The notes below the pieces were generated by a model that ran no database searches, was not told the origin of the DNA, and saw only the letters and a program-made list of their open reading frames with translations. A DNA stretch of 25,959 nucleotides from Bacteroidales bacterium. Its GTDB lineage: Bacteria > Bacteroidota > Bacteroidia > Bacteroidales > WCHB1-69. This document shows, piece after piece, positions 7,993 through 14,461 of this stretch; positions within the stretch are counted from its first letter, which is position 1, and the number at the start of each line of letters is the position of its first letter. Where the stretch lies: NCBI GenBank assembly GCA_012519525.1, contig JAAYQB010000134.1:1-25959 (forward strand). Direction: 5' to 3'. Position numbers and translations under genes: made by a program.

Positions 7993-8931
7993 ATGAGGAA
8001 AAAAATTTTATTTATTGACAATCCACATCCGAGTATGGAAAAAGAACTCAGTAAGATGGGATTTTTAGTAGATAAAAAAAACATTAGCTACCCGGAACTT
8101 TTAAACATAGCATCCGATTATTACGGTTATATTATTCGCAGCAAGTTTATTATTGACAAACAACTTATTGACAAGTCAATCAACTTAAAATTCATTGCTC
8201 GAATAGGTGCCGGAATGGAAAATATAGACACCGATTATGCCAAAACTAAAAACATAATTTGCCTAAATTCCCCGGAAGGAAATGCCGATGCTGTCAGCGA
8301 ATTTGTTATTGGCAGCCTATTCAACTTACTTCGTTACATAAAAAAATCGGATAATGAAGTCCGTCATGGTATTTGGGACCGACAATCCAACTGCGGCTTA
8401 GAGTTGCACACAAAAACCGTAGGCATTATCGGTTATGGCAATATGGGAAGTCGTTTAGCCGATAAATTAAAGGCTTTAGGCTGTAAAGTATTGGTTTATG
8501 ATAAGTTTAAAAAGAATTTCGGAAATCAATATATTCAAGAAGTTACACTAAAAGAAATCCAAAAGGAAGCGGATATTGTAAGCATACATATCAATTATAC
8601 GGACGAGAACCATTATTATATCAATAAAAAATGGATAAACGGTTTTCGTAAAAATATTTATCTCGTCAATACTTCTCGCGGCAAAGTATTACACACTGCC
8701 GAACTTATTGAAACATTGAAAGAAGGAAAGGTTATCGCAGCAGCTTTAGACGTATTGGAATATGAAAATATTCGCTTGCAAAATAAACCTATGGAAGAAT
8801 GGGATGAGTCAATGCACTTTTTAGCACAATCGCCCAATGTTCTGCTTTCGCCTCATATTGCAGGACAAACTTATGACGCACACGAAAAACACGTGAAAAT
8901 TTTAGTCGAAAAAATAAAGAAAATCATTTAA
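7993..8931 (+). CDS. D-2-hydroxyacid dehydrogenase (phosphoglycerate-dehydrogenase-like)
   Basis: A 312-residue cytoplasmic NAD-dependent oxidoreductase. The N-terminal half forms the substrate domain with ARIGAGMENIDTDYA (about residues 69-83). The cofactor domain has GIIGYGNMG (144-152) and an aspartate at the end of the next strand (VYDKF), indicating NAD rather than NADP. The catalytic arginine is R229 in NTSRGKV and the catalytic histidine H288 in LSPHIAGQT. It lacks the ACT domain of long SerA proteins. Possible substrates include 3-phosphoglycerate, glycerate or lactate-type acids; sequence alone does not decide. The gene starts 9 bp after the flippase stop and its last 8 bases overlap the convergent regulator gene. 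Confidence 0.88.
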   Translation: MRKKILFIDNPHPSMEKELSKMGFLVDKKNISYPELLNIASDYYGYIIRSKFIIDKQLIDKSINLKFIARIGAGMENIDTDYAKTKNIICLNSPEGNADAVSEFVIGSLFNLLRYIKKSDNEVRHGIWDRQSNCGLELHTKTVGIIGYGNMGSRLADKLKALGCKVLVYDKFKKNFGNQYIQEVTLKEIQKEADIVSIHINYTDENHYYINKKWINGFRKNIYLVNTSRGKVLHTAELIETLKEGKVIAAALDVLEYENIRLQNKPMEEWDESMHFLAQSPNVLLSPHIAGQTYDAHEKHVKILVEKIKKII

Positions 8932-9520
8932 CGCTACTTTCATCTATCAGGTTATTCAGTAAAGCATAAACTGTTAAACCTGAAATAGTTTTAATTCCTG
9001 TTTTTCTATTAATGTTTTTTCGATGTGTAATAACAGTGTGGATAGAAAGGCATAATTCATCGGCAATTTCTTTATTGGTTTTTCCTTTTGCAACTGCTAT
9101 CAACACATCTTTTTCTCTATCGGAAAGCTCATAGTTTTCTTTAGGCTCATTATTGTTTTTATCCAATAATGCATCGTGCAATTTTGATTCTATTTTTTGT
9201 TTCGTATCATCTATTTCTATAACTGCATGATACTGTTTCAATACGGCTTGTTCAACATAAGTAGTAACAAAGGCTACCACTGCCGTATCTTTGTATTCAC
9301 GAAACATACTTTTCACCATATAGCGTTTGGAATAATCCATTAAAGAAGGATTGACAACAAGAATATCGGGTTTGATAGCGTGTATTTTTTCATGCAATTT
9401 ATCCAAAGCATCCAACACCCTTACTACTTCAAAATAAATGCTATCGGATAATAAATAAGTAAAACCGGCAGCAATAATCGGCGAAGATTCTACTAATAAT
9501 ATTTTACTTTGTCGTTTCAT
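8924..9520 (-). CDS. LuxR/FixJ-type transcriptional regulator with a degenerate receiver domain
   Basis: A 198-residue protein with a receiver-like domain (about residues 5-118) and a LuxR helix-turn-helix (about 130-195: LSDREKDVLIAVAKGKTNKE, then SIHTVITHRKNI and TGIKTISGL). The fold of the receiver is recognisable, but the phosphorylation apparatus is missing. The strand-3 position is N57 in PDILVVNPSLMD instead of aspartate, the acidic pair after strand 1 is reduced to VESS, and the strand-5 lysine is not evident. It is therefore probably not controlled by a histidine kinase through phosphoryl transfer. Its ATG lies 3 bp after the stop of the hemerythrin-domain gene, so the two are translated from one transcript and may form a sensor/regulator pair. 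Its 3' end overlaps the convergent dehydrogenase gene by 8 bp. Confidence 0.9.
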   Translation of the reverse strand: MKRQSKILLVESSPIIAAGFTYLLSDSIYFEVVRVLDALDKLHEKIHAIKPDILVVNPSLMDYSKRYMVKSMFREYKDTAVVAFVTTYVEQAVLKQYHAVIEIDDTKQKIESKLHDALLDKNNNEPKENYELSDREKDVLIAVAKGKTNKEIADELCLSIHTVITHRKNINRKTGIKTISGLTVYALLNNLIDESSVK

Positions 9521-9523
9521 ACC

Positions 9524-10213
9524 TTATTCTTTCTCCAACGATTCAACAAAGGGAACTAATATTTTTTCTTCTATTAAAGAGTGTTTATTTAAATCTTCGG
9601 TTAAATGAAAAATATCATTCAACACTTCTACTCTTTCGTTATGCATAATATCGCTTGGTAAATATTTTATCAAAATACTTATTAAATCGCTTAACTTATC
9701 TTCTATATTGCTATGAATAGACCTGAAACAATCTATTGAATAATCCGTGTTTTTTTCACCTTTCATTAATTGAGCTATATAAGGAAAAACTGTTTTTTCT
9801 TCATAATCAAAATGCTCAATTACTTCTTGTTCATATTCATCAAAAAAAACTTGTAAACTTGTTCCGTATTTTGTACCGGCACCTTTAGCAATTTTATATA
9901 AACTATCTTTAATCAGTGATAATCTTTCGTTTAAATAATAATGATGCGATAGTTGCAAATAGGAAATCAAGAATGGTATATCGCTCAATGCCAACACGCT
10001 TGTATTCGGCTGATAGTGTTTAAAGCTGTATACATTACAAACCATTAAGAAAAAAGAAGTTGAAATATGATATGTTTCGCATACTTCAGCAACCGTTTTT
10101 TCGCCAAAACCAAACTTAATTCCAAAACGATTCAATATAAGGATAAGATGATGATTGGCATTGATAACATCTGCCAATTTCATATTTTCCGTAAAAAGTA
10201 AAGGTTTCATCAA
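9524..10213 (-). CDS. Hemerythrin-domain protein with ScdA/DUF1858-like N-terminal region
   Basis: A 229-residue cytoplasmic protein. Residues about 10-65 resemble the N-terminal domain of ScdA/YtfE (RIC) proteins, with LADVINANHHLILILNRFGI, but the usual CC-G-G motif after the glycine is replaced by GFGE. Residues about 85-225 form a four-helix hemerythrin domain with the di-iron ligand set intact: H90 or H91, H134 and E138 in EHFDYEE, H167, H211 and E215 in KHSLIEE. Proteins of this type bind oxygen or nitric oxide or repair iron-sulfur clusters under nitrosative stress. It is the first gene of an operon with a LuxR-type regulator. A 22-bp palindrome sits 16 bp upstream of the start. Sensing of O2/NO on behalf of the regulator is an inference from this arrangement. 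Confidence 0.88.
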   Translation of the reverse strand: MMKPLLFTENMKLADVINANHHLILILNRFGIKFGFGEKTVAEVCETYHISTSFFLMVCNVYSFKHYQPNTSVLALSDIPFLISYLQLSHHYYLNERLSLIKDSLYKIAKGAGTKYGTSLQVFFDEYEQEVIEHFDYEEKTVFPYIAQLMKGEKNTDYSIDCFRSIHSNIEDKLSDLISILIKYLPSDIMHNERVEVLNDIFHLTEDLNKHSLIEEKILVPFVESLEKE

Positions 10214-10229
10214 TTTTAAATTTTTATTG

Positions 10230-10251
10230 AAAACGATTTTAAATTCGTTTT
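10230..10251. promoter_or_regulatory. Near-perfect 22-bp palindrome, candidate operator of the hemerythrin operon
   Basis: The half-sites AAAACGA (10230-10236) and TCGTTTT (10245-10251) flank a TTTAAA core. Ten of eleven base pairs are symmetric; the only mismatch is T10237 against T10244. It lies 16 bp upstream of the hemerythrin-gene ATG on the minus strand, within the 248-bp divergent spacer shared with the ADP-ribosylglycohydrolase gene. The position fits a dimeric repressor or autoregulator. A weak RNA hairpin is an alternative. Confidence 0.55.
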
Positions 10252-10404
10252 ATTATTTAATAGTGATATATAATAAATGGAAAAAGATTTCATCGATCCG
10301 CAATAATTTACAAATCAATAAAATACAAAACAAACATCTACCATATTACTTATAAATAAAATTTATTTTTTATTAATTAGATGTTTTCACATCAATATTT
10401 TGTA

Positions 10405-10412
10405 TATTTTTG
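10405..10412 (+). promoter_or_regulatory. Bacteroidota -7 box for the ADP-ribosylglycohydrolase gene
   Basis: TATTTTTG matches TAnnTTTG exactly and lies 49 bp upstream of the ATG at 10462. No clear -33 TTTG is seen. Confidence 0.5.
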
Positions 10413-10461
10413 CAAACATTTTTCTTAGATCATAATTAGTTCATTCTTAATATAAATCATA

Positions 10462-11265
10462 ATGGCAACTCAAATAAAATCACATTCAAATACAATAATT
10501 GGTGCAATTGCAGGTGATATTATAGGTTCTGCCTATGAATGCGACAGCCCTAAATCAACTTCCTTTAAATTACTTCGACCTGAAGCAACTTTCACAGACG
10601 ACACTGTGCAAACTATAGCTATTGCTGACAGTCTTCTCAATAAAAAAGATTTTGCTAAAAACCTTTCCGAATATGGAAAAAATTATCCTGACCGCGGCTA
10701 TGGAAAGAATTTTTCGGAATGGATACACACACAAAGCCTATTGCCTTACAATAGTTTTGGCAATGGTTCTGCTATGAGAGTCAGTCCGGTTGGATTTATG
10801 TATGACAATCTTGAAAAAGTAATAAAAATAGCCAAACAATCGGCTGAAGTTACTCACGATCATTTGGAAGGCATCAAAGGTGCGCAAGCAATAGCTGCCG
10901 CCGTCTTTCTTGCTCGAATAGGAAAATCAAAACATGATATTAAAAATTTCATTATTCATACATTTGTTTACGATTTAGATTTTACTATTAACAGTATTCG
11001 TTCAACTTACACCTATGATGATTCTTGTCAAAATACAGTGCCGCAAGCCATAGTTGCCTTTTTAGAAAGCACTGATTATGAAAATGCTATTCGTCTTGCC
11101 ATTTCACTCGGAGGCGATAGCGACACTTTAGCATGTATGACAGGCGGGATAGCTGCTGCCTACTACAAAGAAATTCCTGCCGGTATCATTGATTTTGCAA
11201 GTGCAAGATTACCTGCCGAATTTGTTAATATTATCAATGCTTTTGATTTAAAGATAAATGAATAA
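10462..11265 (+). CDS. ADP-ribosylglycohydrolase (DraG-like) family protein
   Basis: A 267-residue protein of the ADP-ribosyl-hydrolase (ARH/DraG) fold, which removes ADP-ribose from proteins or small molecules with two magnesium ions. The metal-site motifs are present in order: GAIAGDIIGSAYE (about residues 14-26), FTDDT (44-48), GNGSAMRVSPVG (100-111) and LGGDSDTLA (216-224). The length is typical. The partner ADP-ribosyltransferase is not in the window, and the target (arginine-ADP-ribose, serine-ADP-ribose or ADP-ribose-1-phosphate) cannot be told from sequence. It has its own -7 box, is divergent from the hemerythrin operon and converges on thiE with only 10 bp between stop codons. Confidence 0.9.
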   Translation: MATQIKSHSNTIIGAIAGDIIGSAYECDSPKSTSFKLLRPEATFTDDTVQTIAIADSLLNKKDFAKNLSEYGKNYPDRGYGKNFSEWIHTQSLLPYNSFGNGSAMRVSPVGFMYDNLEKVIKIAKQSAEVTHDHLEGIKGAQAIAAAVFLARIGKSKHDIKNFIIHTFVYDLDFTINSIRSTYTYDDSCQNTVPQAIVAFLESTDYENAIRLAISLGGDSDTLACMTGGIAAAYYKEIPAGIIDFASARLPAEFVNIINAFDLKINE

Positions 11266-11279
11266 GTAATTTTACTTAT
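11262..11279. terminator. Convergent dyad containing both stop codons
   Basis: ATAAGTAA (11262-11269) and TTACTTAT (11272-11279) form a perfect 8-bp stem with a TT spacer. The dyad contains the plus-strand TAA of the ADP-ribosylglycohydrolase gene and the minus-strand TAA of thiE. On the plus strand CCTTC and a run of seven T follow, so rho-independent termination is plausible in that direction. The stem is short and AT-rich. Confidence 0.45.
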
Positions 11280-11926
11280 CCTTCTTTTTTTACAGCCGAC
11301 ACAAAAGCTGCTGCCTCTTCTATAGGAAGATTTGCTTGCAATATAGCAGACGAAACAGCTACACCATGAGCGCCGGCTTTTAAAATAGGAAGTACATCAG
11401 CTTTGCGAATACCGCCAATAATATGTATGGGAATATCAATGCCTTTACGACGACATTTTGCAATTATTTCTTCCACGCCTTTACTACCCAATACTGCCGA
11501 TAAATTTTCTTTCGTTTTAGTAAAACGATAAGGACCAAGACCGATATAATCCGCTTTTTGCTGATATAAAGATTCTATTTGTTCAAAAGTATTGGCAGTT
11601 CCGCCAATTAGCAATTGATTATTCGAAAGCATACGTGCTTCTTTTACAGGCATATCGTTTTGTCCCAAATGCACTCCGTCTGCTTTTAACTCCATAGCCA
11701 ACTCAACATAATCATCAATAAAAAACAAAGCATCATATTGTTTGCATAATTGTTGAATACGTATACTTTCCTCTTTCACAACAGACAAAGGTTGATGTTT
11801 TATGCGGACTTGTATCCAACGTATACCCCCTTGTAATGCCATTTGAGCCGACTCGAAATAATCGTAATGTTCCGTGTAGTGTGTTATAAACTGTATTTTA
11901 TAATTTTTTAAATCTCTACTTTTCAT
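11276..11926 (-). CDS. thiE: Thiamine-phosphate synthase
   Basis: The enzyme couples HMP-pyrophosphate with the thiazole phosphate to give thiamine monophosphate. The 216-residue TIM-barrel protein has WIQVRIKHQ (about residues 37-45), which contains the Q-x-R-x-K pyrophosphate-binding set, then FFIDDYVELA, GVHLGQNDMPV, IGGTA, the phosphate-loop region GLGPYRFTKTK and a final GGI and GVAVSSAI. It lies 29 bp downstream of a second ThiE/TenI-family gene on the same strand. No other thi genes and no TPP riboswitch are visible nearby. Confidence 0.92.
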   Translation of the reverse strand: MKSRDLKNYKIQFITHYTEHYDYFESAQMALQGGIRWIQVRIKHQPLSVVKEESIRIQQLCKQYDALFFIDDYVELAMELKADGVHLGQNDMPVKEARMLSNNQLLIGGTANTFEQIESLYQQKADYIGLGPYRFTKTKENLSAVLGSKGVEEIIAKCRRKGIDIPIHIIGGIRKADVLPILKAGAHGVAVSSAILQANLPIEEAAAFVSAVKKEG

Positions 11927-11955
11927 ACGTTCATCCTTTTAAGTGTCAAGCTATT

Positions 11956-12573
11956 TTAGGACATGACATTTTTAACTTCGTTTTGTAAAGCATTGAAACG
12001 AGATAGTAAAAGCTGATAATTTTTAGACATTAAAAACTCATTCCACAAATACCCTAACACAGCTATTCCTCCAAAGTTCCAAGTTTTAACTTTGGCTATA
12101 TTAACAACTTCTATTCCGCCCATTGCTATAACTTTATCATCTATTATTTTTTGCTTCGCAGCAACTGTCAATTCATTTTCTGTAAATGCCGAGCGATAAG
12201 CTTTCTTAGAAATACTATGAAAAATAGGACTTAACAACAAATAATCATAATTGTTTTTATGTGCTATAATCTCATCGAACGTATGGCAGGCTCGCGTTTT
12301 AAATCCATTAAAATCAGTTGTATAAGATTGATTTTTAGCATTATGATGTATTCCTTTAACAGCATAATCATTGCACAATTCAAAATAATCATGTAAGATT
12401 ATATGCTTGTGATATTTAGCGTCTATCTTATTTAAAAACTGTTGAAATTCAACTATGCCGGCATCGGGTTTACGTAAATGAAAATACATTAAATTATTTT
12501 CAAACAGCAAGCGAACGGCGGTTACTTCTTCTTTAAAAAAAGATGGGTTAGCTATGACTATTAATTTCATCAT
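11956..12573 (-). CDS. ThiE/TenI-family protein (thiamine-phosphate-synthase-like)
   Basis: A 205-residue TMP-TENI-type barrel protein. Visible family features are YFHLRKPD (about residues 30-37), ILHDYFELC, KGIHHNAKN, LLSPIFHSISKKAY and MGGIEVVNIAKV. Compared with its neighbour, the Q of the Q-x-R-x-K motif is replaced by histidine (FHLRK), so it may not be a thiamine-phosphate synthase. TenI homologues act as thiazole tautomerases, and that role is a reasonable alternative. It is the first gene of the pair with thiE. The 186-bp spacer to tonB has no recognisable CTGAGA or ACCTGATC riboswitch block and no exact TAnnTTTG box on the minus strand. Confidence 0.75.
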   Translation of the reverse strand: MMKLIVIANPSFFKEEVTAVRLLFENNLMYFHLRKPDAGIVEFQQFLNKIDAKYHKHIILHDYFELCNDYAVKGIHHNAKNQSYTTDFNGFKTRACHTFDEIIAHKNNYDYLLLSPIFHSISKKAYRSAFTENELTVAAKQKIIDDKVIAMGGIEVVNIAKVKTWNFGGIAVLGYLWNEFLMSKNYQLLLSRFNALQNEVKNVMS

Positions 12574-12759
12574 AATCTCAATTTTTCCATATTAATTTAA
12601 CGCTTATTCGTCTTAAAAATTACCTTTATTGAACAAAATATTTCCAACTGAAAAATAACAAAAAAAAAGATGAAAATTTTTCATTTTATTCAAAATATTG
12701 TTAAAAATAATACGTTTTATTAATAGAAAATATTAATAATAAATAAAAACTTAAAAGTC

Positions 12760-13449
12760 ATGAAACCTAAAAAATATTTCAAAGTTGATTTAGAATGGAG
12801 AAAACCTCTATTCTTCCAAATCGGGATTTTAACATCCTTAGTCATTGTGTTAGCAGTGTTTGAATTATTCGGTTCAAGCGAAAAAGAAGTTGCTGATTTT
12901 TCGTATGAAGGCATTAATATAATTGATGATGAAACTGTAATAATAACAAAACCTGAAATAGAGCTTCCCCCTCCTCCTGCACCCGAAAACATTTCTACTT
13001 CAGATTTTAAGCTGGTAGAAGATAACATACCAGTAGACATTGATTACAGTTTTGACGCACAATCGGACGAGTCAATGAAAACTCAAGAAATAGAATATGT
13101 CGAATATGTGGAAGAAGAAGACGCTAAAGAACCTGAAGTATTTCGCTTTGTAGAAGAAGACCCCGAATTTCCCGGCGGAGAAAAAGCACGCCAACAATTC
13201 TTTGCCGATAACATCGTATACCCTCGCGTAGCAAGAGAAATCGGTGCTGAAGGACGTGTAATGGTTAGCTTCATTGTAGAACCCGATGGTAAAATTACCA
13301 ATGTAAAAATTGAAAGAGGAAGAATACAAGCATTAGACGAAGAAGCTGTTAGAGTAACTAAAATGATGCCGCCTTGGAAACCGGGAAAACAAAGAGGTAG
13401 AGCTGTCAGATGTCAATTTACTATGCCTGTCGTCTTTATGTTACAATAA
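12760..13449 (+). CDS. tonB: TonB-family energy transducer, copy 1
   Basis: A 229-residue inner-membrane-anchored periplasmic protein that transfers proton-motive energy to outer-membrane receptors. The order is a short cytoplasmic segment with DLEWRKP, one membrane helix (about residues 17-37), a short proline segment LPPPPAPEN (about 69-77), an acidic region with EYVEYVEEEDAKE, FPGGE, and the TonB C-terminal domain (about 150-229) with VYPRVAREIGAEGRVMVSF and WKPGKQRGRAVRC. It is about four fifths identical to the next gene; differences cluster in the linker. ExbB and ExbD are not in the window. Upstream of this copy no exact TAnnTTTG box is found, unlike copy 2. Confidence 0.9.
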   Translation: MKPKKYFKVDLEWRKPLFFQIGILTSLVIVLAVFELFGSSEKEVADFSYEGINIIDDETVIITKPEIELPPPPAPENISTSDFKLVEDNIPVDIDYSFDAQSDESMKTQEIEYVEYVEEEDAKEPEVFRFVEEDPEFPGGEKARQQFFADNIVYPRVAREIGAEGRVMVSFIVEPDGKITNVKIERGRIQALDEEAVRVTKMMPPWKPGKQRGRAVRCQFTMPVVFMLQ

Positions 13450-13478
13450 GTTGAGCTTTACATATAAAACACAGATTT

Positions 13479-13514
13479 AAGGCAAGTTACTATAATTTCA
13501 CATTTTCATTGTAA
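13479..13514 (+). pseudogene. Decayed 5' remnant of the prenyl-synthase gene left by the tonB duplication
   Basis: After copy 1 of tonB the sequence GGCAAGTTACTATAATTTCA corresponds to the start of the intact prenyl-synthase gene at 14462. In the matching frame it reads ASYYNF and then drifts to FTFSL and a stop, against MASYYNFISDSFNE in the intact gene. The start codon has become AAG and two bases upstream of it are lost; an internal deletion of about 8 bases is also seen. The 30-bp spacer between tonB and the remnant is also conserved. The rest of the 295-bp spacer (13450-13744) holds no gene. Confidence 0.8.
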
Positions 13515-13700
13515 AGTCGTATAAAACTCATACACTTTATAATCACTTACTCATTTCTCAGTCAATCAATTTAACATATTTTTTTCGATTTTAACTTTTA
13601 ACTTGTTTTTTTTTCTTAAACACTATATTTTTCAATTTTTCAGATAAAATTTTAATCAAAATATTTTAAAAAATAATGCGCATTATATAATAATTATTAG

Positions 13701-13708
13701 TATTTTTG
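13701..13708 (+). promoter_or_regulatory. Bacteroidota -7 box upstream of tonB copy 2
   Basis: TATTTTTG matches TAnnTTTG exactly, 36 bp before the ATG at 13745. The upstream region of copy 2 is about 19 bases longer than that of copy 1 and this box lies in the longer part. Confidence 0.5.
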
Positions 13709-13744
13709 TAAAAATTATTTATTAATAAATAAAACCCTAAAGTC

Positions 13745-14431
13745 ATGGAACCTAAAAAATCCGTTAAAGCTGATTTAGAGTGGAGAAAGCCTATATTTTT
13801 TCAAATCGGGATTTTAACATCCTTAGTCATTGTGTTAGCAATGTTTGAATTATTCGGTTCAAGCGAAAAAGAAGTTGCCGAATTTTCATACGAAGGCACC
13901 ATTATAACTGAAGAGACTATTATACAAACAGAACAACGAAAAGAGCTTCCCCCTCCTCCTGCACCTGAAAACATTTCTACTTCAGAATTAAAGATAGTAG
14001 ACGATAACATCAAAATAGACGCTGAGTTCGAGTTTGACGCAGAAGCAGACGAGTCAATGGTAACTCAAGAAATAGAATACGTCGAATATGTGGAAGAAGA
14101 AGACGCTAAAGAAGCTGAAGTGTTTGTTATAGTGGAAGAAGACCCTGCATTTCCCGGTGGTGAAGAAGCACTCCAAAAATTCTTTGCCGATAACATCGTA
14201 TACCCTCGCGTAGCAAGAGAAGCCGGTGCTGATGGACGTGTAATGGTTAGCTTTGTTGTAGAACCCGATGGTAGAATTACCAACGTAAAAGTTGTCAGAG
14301 GAAGAATACAAGCATTAGACGATGAAGCTGTCAGAGTAACCAAACTGATGCCTCGTTGGAAACCCGGAAAACAAAGAGGGAAAGCAGTAAGATGCCAATT
14401 TACTGTGCCTGTCGTCTTTATGTTACAGTAA
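13745..14431 (+). CDS. tonB: TonB-family energy transducer, copy 2
   Basis: A 228-residue paralogue with the same layout as copy 1: DLEWRKP, one membrane helix (about residues 17-37), LPPPPAPEN, an acidic linker with EYVEYVEEEDAKE, FPGGEEAL and a TonB C-terminal domain ending VPVVFMLQ. It lacks one residue in the early linker. The membrane helix, the acidic block and the C-terminal core are almost unchanged, while the linker (about residues 51-70 and 80-105) has many replacements. Both copies are intact, so both are probably under selection. It is followed by the prenyl-synthase gene after 30 bp, which represents the ancestral arrangement. Confidence 0.9.
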   Translation: MEPKKSVKADLEWRKPIFFQIGILTSLVIVLAMFELFGSSEKEVAEFSYEGTIITEETIIQTEQRKELPPPPAPENISTSELKIVDDNIKIDAEFEFDAEADESMVTQEIEYVEYVEEEDAKEAEVFVIVEEDPAFPGGEEALQKFFADNIVYPRVAREAGADGRVMVSFVVEPDGRITNVKVVRGRIQALDDEAVRVTKLMPRWKPGKQRGKAVRCQFTVPVVFMLQ

Positions 14432-14461
14432 GTTGAGCTTTACATATAAAACTCAGATATT

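Noticed and set aside
10155..10355. Plus-strand frame across the start of the hemerythrin gene and the spacer
   Set aside because: Low-complexity translation, antisense to a real gene start, and it overlaps the palindrome; no family resemblance.
12574..12759. Possible TPP riboswitch upstream of the ThiE/TenI pair
   Set aside because: I looked on the minus strand for the conserved CTGAGA and ACCTGATC blocks and found neither.
13072..14343. Paired minus-strand frames inside both tonB genes
   Set aside because: They recur at the same place in both copies only because the tonB segment is duplicated; they are antisense shadows of the acidic linker and C-terminal domain.
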